Shown here in pieces: positions 38,401 to 51,300 of a stretch of DNA of 64,000 nucleotides. Source of the DNA: Ulota crispa. Its lineage: Eukaryota; Streptophyta; Bryopsida; Orthotrichales; Orthotrichaceae. The translations under genes were made by a program, and so were the position numbers. The number at the start of each line of letters is the position of its first letter. The first letter of the stretch is position 1. The DNA is taken from the NCBI GenBank assembly GCA_963920765.1, contig OY987245.1, positions 17,810,727 through 17,874,726 on the forward strand, given 5' to 3'. Under the pieces are notes generated by a model that ran no database searches, was not told where the DNA came from, and saw only the letters and a list, made by a program, of their open reading frames with translations.

Positions 38401-41400
38401 GTCTTTAGCAAAATTTTGAGCCCTCAAAGCCCCCAACAAATGACAATGCAAGCTATTATTTGGGGCTAGGTATGCTAAGGTAGGAGGTTCTAAATTGGAC
38501 TATTATTTGGGACTAGGTATGCTAAGGTAGGAGGTTCTAAATTGGACCAGGCTCTCATTTGGACCAGCTCTAGGAACAGTCAACATTTCAGAATAAAAAT
38601 CTATTACTCTCATTGATGAGTTAGGTAGGCTTAGATGATTCATTTTAGAAATTCCTACCTTAATATGAGTATGGAAAAAATGACTCATATCTATTGTTAT
38701 CATGTATGAAAGACCTTAGTCACATGCACACTCTAAAATATTATAAAAGGTATTGTATTGATAGAACTAATGTAAATGAACTTAATAATTGCTATCCCAA
38801 TACTTCACTCATCCGTACAAATAGAATAAAATATAATTTATGGTTTTATTGTACACACATCTTTGTCCAATTGGGATGGCATAACAATATAATTTTCATG
38901 ATTGCATCAAACTCAAAGGGCGTGCAGAAACAAGGTATAAGTGATCTATTTGTTTTAATAAGTACATATATTGGGATCTTTTTGAGACTTTGAAGGGGGG
39001 CTCTTCAAGGGCTCAAAATTTTCCTAATTTATTGATTAGTGATAGTTGAAGAACTAAAAACAAATTATATTTTACCATCTCGGAAATATCGCTTGAATCC
39101 GTGAGCCATGGCACGAAGCGACATTTCAATAATGAAAGCAATTTGTAGAGCTATTGAAGCATGTTCTAAACAAATGGTCAAGTCAAAACTAGATTCTTAA
39201 ACCCATACGAGCAGTTGACTACTTGGTACTTGCTACGTTATGCATTGATCAGTATAATTTTATTAGGATTTTCATACTTTAGATAGAATGAAAAAAAAAA
39301 AAAAAAAAAAAAAATCTTCAAATTGTATCTATGCAATAATATAACAAAGTGTGGAGATGTGATATTAGAGAGGAATTACATGGAGTGATGTGATATTACA
39401 AAAGAATCATAGGGAGTGTAGATGTGATATTACAAAGGAATCACAAGGAATGGAGATGTGATATTACAGAGGAATCACAAGAAGTGGAGATGTGATATTA
39501 CAGAGGAATCACATGGAGTGAGATGTGATATTACAAAGGAATCATAGGGAGTGGAGATGTGATATAACAAAGGTTACTGTGATTTTAAGGTAGGAGGCTC
39601 ATATTCTGCTCATGCTCAAAAACGGTCCACCTTCTCAAATGTATTTCATGTGTACATGCTATTTTCCAGAGGTTTCAAAAATGTACAAGTAGTGTATATT
39701 TGAGAAGGTGAACCGTTTTAGAGCCCCATGACCTTTTCACTTCAAAATTTTATAACTAATTCCACAAAGCTCTAAAAAATATGAAACAACTTAGATTAAA
39801 TGTCAATTCTTCTTGTCATTCAAGGAAAATTTACTGAAAACTAGTTCAAGAAATTTCACCTCCCCAAAATTCAGTTTCAGCCCTTAGATGGTCCATTCAT
39901 GAGCCTCCTATCCTAGTAGTACATGATGATTTGCAAAATATCTGTCAAAATATACAAAGAATAAAATCAAGCACCAGTTTCAATGTAAGTGGATACTGAT
40001 TATATCTTCTGTTTTGGCAGACATGGTGGCTGTGTTGCAACAGAGAATCACAAAGTTGATAGTAATAAGTAAGAGTTCCAAGTGCCGAAACAATCGACTT
40101 CTCACAAGTCCCACAAGGGCCGAGTTTAAATGGCGAGCTGTTTGGCGAGTGTTTCTAGATAAGGCTCGATTGAAACTCTTGGTGTTATGGCTGAGGCTTC
40201 GACTCAAGCTCCGTGAAAAGCTTTTGCTGGTCTTGAGGCTTTTGGATGATTTGGATGATTTAAATGATCCATATTCATCCTCGTCATCATCGACCTCGGA
40301 GTCTGAGTGGTGGCCACTGCCAAACGAAGAGCCTCGACTAAACTGTCTCTTCAGAAAAGATTGGCCTCGAAACGAGAGAGACGAGAATTGTTTGGTTCTT
40401 TGACGAATAAACTTGGAAACATTCCGGTTGAACATTCCTGTTTGTTTTCGCATTTGACCAAACCATGATAATTTAGCATCGTCTTTTTTTATTACGTCTT
40501 TTAAAACGTTAGCTAGTTTGATAGCGTTGTGAAATGTAAAGGCTTGTTCTCTTTTGTGTTTTTTAAGAAGAACCTAGGGTGTTTATAAAAATCAACAAAA
40601 AAAATCATTTAAATTTATACAATCCACATTATAAATCAAATGCTTGTATATACTTTTATTTTATTTTCATGAGAGAATATATTAGATGTAGTCGTGTAGA
40701 TAATGCATATTAAATCTTGTTGAGAAGTAGTAGATTTTTTTTTGCAAATTATATGTTGTGAATTGATAATATATATGTTTATTACCATTCTACTTTTAAA
40801 ACCCTTTTTTTGTTTTATTGGAAACTAACTTGTTGATATGTGTACAAACCGAAAGTTTTTTTTTATAGAAATATTTAGATTTGTAATCTCTGATCATTAA
40901 CAAATTTCGAAGAAGTGTTTTTCAAATAACTCACCATGAATATGTTTTTTTGTATGGCCTACAAGATTTTGTTTTTCTTATCAATTTATGCCAAAACAGT
41001 CAATTGTATGGCAAAGGCAGCACAAAAACATATCTTTGTTTTCAAATTTCAGTATGGTACTTCAATGAGTTTCATTATTCATGAATTGTGCAATTAGAGA
41101 ATTTATTTTGGATTCTATATAATTTTAAATAATTTTTAGTCAAAAAAATTAACTAAATTTTTTCTGTCGGCATTTCCATTGAGTAATCATTAAATTCATA
41201 TCATAATGTCCTCTAAAAAAAATTGTTTGACCTTACTATTTAGAAAATGTTATAAAACTCTTAAAGATAAATAAATGTTTTTTCTGTACAAAGTCATATT
41301 CGTTAAATTGGGAAAAAGAGTACATTTTGGAACTTTCAAAAGTTTTAGGTGGTCACTTTAAACCAAGCTTGCAACGTTTTTTTGGTACACATGCCCTGAC

Positions 41401-44400
41401 CTCAAAGGAGGAATTTGCAAGGAAAAGATCTTAGTGGCTCAAATTGAATCTAATATTTTCAAATTTGGTTTAAGGTAACTTTTTGGATTTAAGGTGGAGT
41501 ACAAAATGATACCTCCATTTTTTCCAATTTAACAAATATAGTGTTGTACATGGATTTTTAGGTTGGGTTTTCTATGTCTTAATTCATAAAAAAATAGGAT
41601 TATCTAAATACAAATTTGTTTGTTTTTAAATCAATTTGTTTTATTACAAGACTTGTTATTAAAAAATGTACTTAGAATCAAATTTTATTTCTAATTTAAT
41701 ATGTATATTTGTTTCACTATCGATTCTTTTTTCATTTTACCCCTAAAGGACCAAGGGTGTTTTTTGAGAAAAAATCTCAGAAATTGCCAACTTTTAGTGC
41801 ATTGCCCAAAATCAAAAATCAAAACCTATTTTTCTCAATTTCAACCGTACAAAAGTTTGTAAAACCAATAAACCAACGTGTGTAAAAAATTTCAGCCCAT
41901 TTGACCACGTGGATTGTAAGATTATAACGTTTGAATTGAGAAAAATATCCTCTTTTCAGTCCTGCAAAACAAGGTCAAGCGACCTATGAGCCTTCCTAGA
42001 GTAAAGTTTTTACTCTAGTCAAATTTGAGCTTTCTGACCATTCATAAGTATATGATGTTAGGCTCACTCATGAAAATTTTCAGATGCAAATATAGAGTCT
42101 AGCTTATTCTAAATCACCCTTCAATGCAAGGAAGTTTAGTGAATCGGCAATACATTAGTCATTCTTTCATGATTTCTTGTGCAATTTGGAAGTCTTTTAT
42201 TTGAAATCTAAAAAGCAAAAAGTTGGAGACAAACATTTGGAATATGTGAAAAAAATTCAAGAGCTTTGGGTTTATAATTGAAAGATAATAGGGCTTGAAG
42301 TTAGAGGATTTTTTCTTTTCTTTTCTTAAAACTGCCCAAATATAGTTAACAAAGTTTGATTCCCTTCAAAATGTGGTGAGAGCTCAATTTTTTTTTTTTT
42401 GACAATTGTACACCATATTTTTTTAGTTACACACTTGCCAAATTTCAAAAGTTGATGAGAGTTTTAGCTTAAGATACTCCAAAGATGCTCAAACTGCCCA
42501 AACTGCTCGATTTCTTTTGGGCAACATAACTTTTGAACCGGGCATCCAATTGGGAAAAAAAATAAATATCCACTTGGGAGATACATTTTTGCACCTTGTG
42601 TAATAATTTTAAGAACTTCCAATAAAAATTGACTCCATATGACCCTGCCCGAGTTCTCAAGTGGCTGTTGAACAGCCACTTGGTCCTTTAGGAGTTAAAT
42701 TAGATACAATCTCATCAATTTACATTGCTTATACATGCAAATGTTTGCATATTATTTTTCTTTTAACCCCCTAAATGACCATTGTTCCTTCTGGGGACAA
42801 ATGGGATTTTGGACATGTACCTATGGCTAAACTACTTTGTGTGATTTTCTGAATTTTTCATTGAAGATGGGGAATTCAAAGGCCTATGCAGGAATCTAAT
42901 TTTTATTTCATTTTGACATTTGATGAAGAAGTTATACATGTTTTTTTGAAAAATGGTGTTCAAGGGGCAGCTCACGCAATACCCTCCCTTTGTAAGTGGT
43001 AGTTGACTGCACATGTGGGCAGCTTAGAAGGGCAAGAGATGTAGCAAGGTGGGCAGCAAGGGACTAAGGGGAGGGTGTTAGAACTCGGAGCAACTGGCAC
43101 GCTTGTACAAGAGATGATGAATAGGCTTACTAAAAACTGCCTAATGGCAACACAAGAGTGGAAGAGGAGGGGTGGATACAACCCAAAAGCCGGAAGTTGT
43201 AGGAATAAATACAAGATTGTAGGAAGGGTATGGGGGCCAAGCCTTGGTGGCAGCATGGGAGTGGAGAGGAAGATAAAAGGTAAAAGTCACATGTGTCAAA
43301 TATAAGGGCAGTGATGTGGGTCCCTAGTGGAAGCTCATGTAGGGGAAAGAGGAGGGGAAGGGGGCTACAACTGGGACCCAAAATACAAGGGGGTGGGGTG
43401 GAATGGGCCCATCCTATGGGACCAATGACCCTTCATTCCACCTGCCCCTTGTAAAATTTCAAACTTTAATTTTTTTGAAAAGGTTAGGTATTTTTTATTT
43501 TTTATTTTTTTTTGAATATGGTAATATTTTAAAGAGTCTTGATTTTGACCATTTCAATTAGTGAAATTCAAATTTCTGAATTTTACATAAATCCTCCAAT
43601 TTTGCCTAGTGTAATTGCAAATTTCATGACCTTCCGGCATTGCAAGATTTTACAAAGTATGATTCATACCTCCAATTCATTTGAAATTTCTCCCACACAT
43701 ACCTAACTTGGTTTCCTACATGGATAAAATAAACCTCAACTTTGAGTAGATTAATTTATTTTATATAACAATGGTCAAAGGCTTCTGATAATTTTGGGCA
43801 GTAGGGAAAAGAACTTTATTTTTCACTTCAGATGTAAATATCTCACTCTTCACCATCTAAAATGAGCTCTTTTTTTTCCCACAATTACCTCCCATAGTCT
43901 AGGGCAAGATCATACGGTTGGATTTCCAAAAAATACTTTTTTTGTTACTTTTCTATTCATTCCCCCAAAAGTGATAGTTTTTAGTGATTTTCATAGAAAA
44001 AAGGGCTTGATCCTTTAGCGGTTAATGTGAAATTTAAAATTTGATATAAAAGCATTAGAAAAATCTTGTAGGATGCCAACGTAATATATTGATGTTTGGT
44101 TTTGCCAATTTGCATATCATTTGTCTACTTATATTAGCAAATTCAGTAGTTGTGAAAACACCACAAAATACAGTACAACAATTATTTTTGTAATTGCAGA
44201 TTTTGAAATTGTTTTGTTTGTTGTATTGTTACATTAATGATTAATTTGGCAATTACTCTGAAATATGTTTATTATAACCATTCCTTAAAAGCACAAATAT
44301 ACACTAATTAAGACATCAAAACATTGTTACGGATTTTTTCAAAGCCTTTAAGCTTTGTCTTGTTAATTTCCACGTGCGGCAATTTGATAACCAGCTGTTA

Positions 44401-47400
44401 TTTGCAATCTACTCTAAACTTTATTTGATTCTCATTCAAAGTGTTTTGCAATTTCATTCAACTTTAGACTTATTGTCCAATTTTTACCCTAACCTTAAAA
44501 TGAGGCAATAAACAATGTTTTTTTGCAAGTATCATATAGATAGAAATCTTGGTGTTGTTTCATCATTAATTTGCGTTGAAATTTATGAATTTTGCACTAG
44601 TGTGTAACATTTAAATGCTATTTCTAATATTATAAACATATAAAAAGATGTGGTTTTGAAAAAAATTAAAAGAAAGATTCAAAACTTTAAAACCTCAAAA
44701 TTTTGAATTATTCCTTGCTTCCTAGTAATAAGTTCTACAATGTAAATTGTAGCCAAGTTTTTTACTGCGTCTTTTATTTCCTTTTAGTACATGTTAACTT
44801 TCTTGTAGCATTTAAAGATCACTATTTTATCTTGGGTTTATTTGTAAGGGTGTAATTAGTTCAATAGGAAAGATGCTAACTTTATGAATTTGCCGCTAAT
44901 TGTCTTTTGTCACAGAGCTAAAAGGTCCATGTATTAATTTGAACAAGGGACCTTTTGATTCTCATCTTTTAACCCTTAAATGACCATATGGCATAGTACA
45001 TAAGTTGTCCTACATTTGACACAATGACATTTGCTACCAATAAGAAGTTTTGATTTGGGATCTCATGTAGCTCACTAGAACAACTTTGATCTATTCTCCA
45101 ATTTCTTTGTTGATCTCAAATGTAGTAAAGGTATGAATCTATTCCATATACAAGAAAAACACTTTATATTGTATTGGTTGCAGTGACACGCTCATACATT
45201 CAAGGGTTAGCCCCTATGCCTCTTCTTGACTAACTTAGTAACTTGATAAATGACAACGTCGGAATTTTGAATTTTTTGAAGTAAATTTTGTTTACAAAAA
45301 AAAAAAGTCAATCATGTGACTTCATAAATATTTTTGTTAGATAAAAGCAAAAAAATAGTTGATGAATTTACATCATGATTTTGGAGTATCTGTTCAAACA
45401 CATGTTGCATGATGTGATATCTTTCTTATAATACAGAATTAAAACTTGAAATAATCACAAGATTATCTCAAAATATGTAAAAATCAATCAACCACAAAAT
45501 ATACATACATATTACACAATATGCTATTATAAATGTTGTTGTTGGCACATTATGAGTTGGATGTTCTTTTTGTTTTGGTGTGAAATTGTGATTCTTACAA
45601 AGTTCATACATTCATTGAATGTTTATAATTCTACCTACTTTCGTACTTACAGATAAGAAAAAAAAAAAAAATTGTTTGGTTGCACTAAATGAAATTGCTA
45701 AATTTTCTACCACTTATTTTATAGTAATTCACAATGCTTAAGGAGATTTTGAGCTTTATTGGTAAAAATAAAATAGTACTCATTTTCAATTGATTTTTTG
45801 AATGCAAGCACCAAATATTGCCTACATATTCATACTACAGTGGTGATTGGTTAGCGTCAACACTTTGGGTTAGAAAAAGAGGTGACCTTATCCAAGCATT
45901 GATCATAAACAAACACTTCATTAGCATTACTTTCCCTAATTCTAATGGTTAAGTTAAGAGCACCCATGGGCGTCACTTCCCCATGGGCGTCACTGACAAA
46001 GTCAGGGTGGTTATGGATACTTAAGTGATAGTTATGGGTGACAAAGTGATGGTTGTGGGTGATTCCATGACGGTTTTGAGTACCCATCTCAATATTTAAG
46101 AACCAACAAGCCTTGTTTTTAGCATCTCTTACACATGGTTCCTACAATTTTAGTGATTTTGGACTTTGAAAAATCTTTGTGAACAAATGCTTGCAGTTGG
46201 AACCTTGAAATTGATGCCAATATTTTTGGTTTTCATTTTCTAACCTACAATATTTTTTTCAAAGTTAGTCAATTGTTTTACCTACTCCAAAACCCTTATT
46301 TCCAAGCTTATGGGTGTGCCTACCTTACAACTTGGAGGTGCTTTCCCACCCATGTTTTTGGTACACTAACCAAACGCCTTTATAACTAATGAGTCAAAAT
46401 GGGCATTGATGAAAAGTAAATGTTGACCATATACAAGCACTTGACCTTAACCAAGCTCATACATGCTTTGGACAAAAGGGGAGTGAGGATGTGATCTTAT
46501 CCAATTATCTCATTGTTGTTGTTACAGAGTTTGATGCTAACCAAGCACCATTGTAAAATTGTATAGATTTTGAAAAGTCTAGCCAGCTTGTATCCAACAA
46601 ATTCATATTTCAAAAGGTTTTTGTTATTTTATTTGGCTGACTTTCTATTGCTTTTTGGATCCCCCATTCATTGGTTATTCATTTTTAAACTATATGTTAA
46701 CTTGAGAATTTTATTAGTCTCAATTACAAATTTGAATGTAAAATTACCTGATGTTCATGTCTCACACGAATAAAAACTCCACTTATGGCAGCAACACAAA
46801 CATTTACAGCAAAATAACTACCAATAATTACCATAATCACATAATACATGTCTGCAAACCCAAATCATAAACATAAATGAAAAATATTGGTAGAATATTC
46901 CATATTTAAAAAAAACGGAGTGGAAGTTAAGTAAGATAAGTTTTTTCTGTTTTGATTAGATAGATGTTTTATAATACAAGTTGCATTTTTTTTTTGTTAA
47001 ATATGAAGTATATTCCTGGTTCTCATTATTATTCAGATGGTTTTGATCATTTATTAGTGAGACAATAGAAGTAGAATTACCTGCATTTACTCCAACACTA
47101 TCTGCCATACTGTACATTTGCAATGCCCACCCTTCAAATGACATAATCTATACATGTTATGAAGATTATAGTAGATTAGATTAATCTTCATAAGAAAGTG
47201 TCAACTTTTAAAGTTGTAGTGATTTTTGTACTATTTTTCACTGGATTCATAAAAATGTGCGTACTAGATTTCATTGGTTCAAATCATCTATTATATAAAC
47301 ATGAGTATTAGCAACTGCTTTGAGGTAGGCAACTCAATCAAACTCATGCCAAATTTTTGAAAACAAAATTATTCAAAATACTTTTAATTGGTTTATTCTA

Positions 47401-48264
47401 AGATAAAAGTAAAGCACTACTTGCATACAGTTGAGTTTTACAATTAAATGAAGGGTACCTGAAAAAGCACCAAGATAGCTTGAGGAAATGCATCATAATT
47501 AGATACTCCATTATTAGGATTACCATAACTCTGAAGAATTATTGATCCAAATTTAATCATTTTTTCTTAAAAAAAATTAATTTAAAAGACGTGCTTTATT
47601 TATGAATATATTAAAAGATTCATTTAATGATCCAAATATTTTACTCATACTTCAAATTGCATATTTCCATTTAAGTCAATAGCTCTTTGCAAAAGTTCCT
47701 GATCAAATTGATTAAGTTGAGAGGTTAAGTAAAATTACTTCATTACAAACTTGTAATCCGGGAGAAGCATTTGGTATGGTTAAATTGCCTTGGCAAACGA
47801 GACCTTTTACACAAAATGTACTTAAATAGGAAATAATAGTAGTATTGTCATCACATGTTGCTCCCTTGGTACCACAAAATTCTTCTATAAATGGCAACTC
47901 GCCGTCTGTTTTCCGTGTACACCTGCATGTAATACATATAGAAGTTGCAGTCAAATATTTAATTGTAAATTTTTTAAAGTATTAACTAAACAATAGACAG
48001 CTTCTTCAAGATAAAAATATAAACACTACAAGAAAAACGTACCCTAAATAACTAGTTCACAATGATTGGAAATGTTCACAATGTTTATTATTAAGTCATT
48101 TAATAATCATTCATAACATTCAATAGCACTAATAAAGGCTACCCTCCCTCTAAGAGAATAGTGTGGAATATTTAACACCATTCTTTAACTATGGGAACAC
48201 TTGGCTGAATTAGTTTATGAAAAGGAGGTTTTACACATACATCGATGTAGGGGCCAGACATGTC

Positions 48265-48309
<45 letters not shown>

Positions 48310-51300
48310 AGGATGAAATTCATGGATGATATGTGAAGTGAGGGAAAGGCAGCCTCTCTTCAGGCTACTGAATGTTATGTTGTGCACCAATCCTTGGAGC
48401 AGTATGGTATGGTTTGTTGAGCTTGAATTGCAAAAATCTAAATACATGAAGTAGTTTTAGAACGCTTTTAAAGTCATTGGGTAACCCAGAGATTGACCAA
48501 TTGTTTGGTTATTACACAACTTTCAAATACATCATTGAGTTGGGGGAAAAATAAGTTTCTTTTCAGAAATCTCTTCAATGATATCGCGAAAATTAAAATT
48601 GTAACGAACAAATAATTCTGCTATAAAAAAAATTCCGTAGATCCCATATTTACTTTGGAACCAAAATAACCGCAAGGAAAAAGAACAACCTGTAGTGACG
48701 TTTTCATCATCCCATCTGTTATCACTCAATGTATGGCATCACTTTTGGAAATTCACAATAATATCCAAATTTGAATTCAAACATTGATGTTTTGTGCTAA
48801 ATTTTCTATAAAAAAATTCTGAAATTGCGTTCAAAGAGATAAATGAAAATTTTAAGGTTTGACTATGTAGTAATTTCTAATTGTCATACCATCTCTACAA
48901 TTTATTAATAATAATGTAGAACAATATTAAAAGTGATTTTAATATCAACATCATTTTCAAACGCAGTATTTTCACTAAAATTATGCATTAATAATATTTT
49001 TTCTTCAAAGTATTAAATATCATGTAAAAATTAAATTGAATCACTTATGAAGCTCGAGTGTAGTTCAAATATACCTGTTTTTTAATTTACCACCAAAAAA
49101 ATGAACACCAACAAGAGCATAAAACGAAAATACCATGGCAATAAAGAAAAACACATTTCCAAGTGGGGCAAGACTACCTTGACATGCATCCATGATTGCC
49201 TACAAAAATATCAATATTATCAAAACCATTGCATATATATATTTTGAATTAAAAAAATACAAAATATTAATTGTGAAATCATAACTATTACCAAAATGGT
49301 TTTATTTTCCTCACTACCACAATTTTTTTCAATCAATACAAAATTACACTTTTTTCATAATCCAATAAAAGAATTATATTTTATTATTTATTTATACTTC
49401 TATTTAAATTTGTGATTTGTCCAGAAATGGGCTTCTACGCATTTGTGACAAAGTAATCTAAATTTTGGTGTTCTTGTAAGTAAATTATTAAAAACAAAAC
49501 ATGATTAAGTTGTATCACTTACAATTACATTTGCAAAAAAAGAAAAATGGCGTACGGCCAATAATGCTCGAAAAGCTCGCAATGTAGCAAAGCGAAAAAA
49601 TCCATCTTTTCCTTGAGTAGCCATATAAATATGAACCCTAACAAAAGAAACGTGCTCTAAAGTTTTAAAATGGCCATTACACAAAATTATAAATGTGGCT
49701 TCTTATATTTTCTAAACAAACTTGAAATTCATAAGGCAATACAATTTTCAACTTTGGAGGTTATCATATGAACTAAAATAATAATATCAGTTTTTCTTTA
49801 TAATAATACAAAGAAATCACTGCAGCTTTTATATCATAAACTTTGTTACCATGAATCAATAACAATAACAAAATCAAGTTTGTTGTAAGTGTTTTGCAAA
49901 TATGAATGAGGACCTCTAATAAATCCTAGTGTGAAAATACGTAGAGCGCATTCAATACTACATACATGAAAAAAGAATCAAGTTTAGCTTGAAAATCTCA
50001 TGAAAAATACTTTACATTTCTATGCATATTTACGTATTTGTACAAAGCTTAATGGATTATTTAAATTATAAATCTATTTTAAAGTCAAATTTGGATACAT
50101 GTTTTATTTTTTGAGATTTCGGGATAAACGTACTTACGTATATAAAACAGTGATTGCAATATCTACATTAACAAGGTCATCTTCAATATTAAATGATGTG
50201 GTTGCAGTGGCTCTTTCAATTAGAACTATGAGATGAGTAGTGATAAGAAGTAGAAGAAGATACTCAAATCTTGTAATATTTTGTCAAGGGAATTTGTATA
50301 AACAAGAATCATACTAATTATCAAATATCTAACATTATTAAAACATAGAATCTGATATTACTTAACCCAGTATATACACTGGCAAATAACTGTCATCTGC
50401 TGCCAATAAGAAATTTTAATTTGGGATCTCAAAAAGCTCACTAAAACCGTATTGATCTATTCTCCAACTTCTTTATTGGTCTTAAATGTAATAGAGGTGT
50501 GAATCCATTCCAAATACAAGAAAAATATCCCGTATTGTACTAGTTCCAAAGGGCCTTTTGGTCGTTCAAGGGTTAATCTTCATTGTTGTATACTGTATGT
50601 AAAATCTGAAGAGTATTAACTTCAAAACTTATTAATATTAATTAATAACATGATTGGTTCAGCCTTTAGTTTACACTGGACAACATCACTAGGTGCATAT
50701 TTAACCCCTAAAGGACTGTTGGCCCTCATTGGGGACAATTGGGATTTTAGATATGTATGTACAACTAATTTACTTTTTGTGATTTTTTGAGTTTTTTGTG
50801 GAAGATGGGAAATTCAAAGTTCTTTGTGGGAATCTAATTTTTTCTCTGTTCCAACATTTATTGAAGAAGTTAAAAATGAATTTTTGGAAAACAATGGAGG
50901 GCGGGCAACCCAAAAACTACTTCAAAAAATACATTTTTTGAAGTAGTTTTTGGGTTGCCCGCCCTCCATTGTTTTCCAAAAATTCATTTTTAACTTCTTC
51001 AATAAATGTTGGAACAGAGAAAAAATTAGATTCCCACAAAGAACTTTGAATTTCCCATTACCCACTAAAGTTTTAGAAAATCACACAAAGTAATTTAGCC
51101 ATAGGTACATGCCCAAATCCTATTTGTTGCCTGAAGGGACAACTGTCCTTTAGGAGTTAAACTTAGGTTGTTGAATTTTATGTTACACCCGGTCTTTTGT
51201 AAATTAAATTAAAAATAATAATTGTAATAATCTGTATGATTTGAAGATATTCAACAAAATTGTTTGAAAATAAATTCCAAATTTGGTATACAACAAACAC

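Noticed and set aside
40014..40403. 129-codon + strand frame rich in Leu, Arg and Ser
   Set aside because: It is the exact antisense of channel exon 15 (the Ser/Lys-rich I-II linker), which has clear family support and splice sites.
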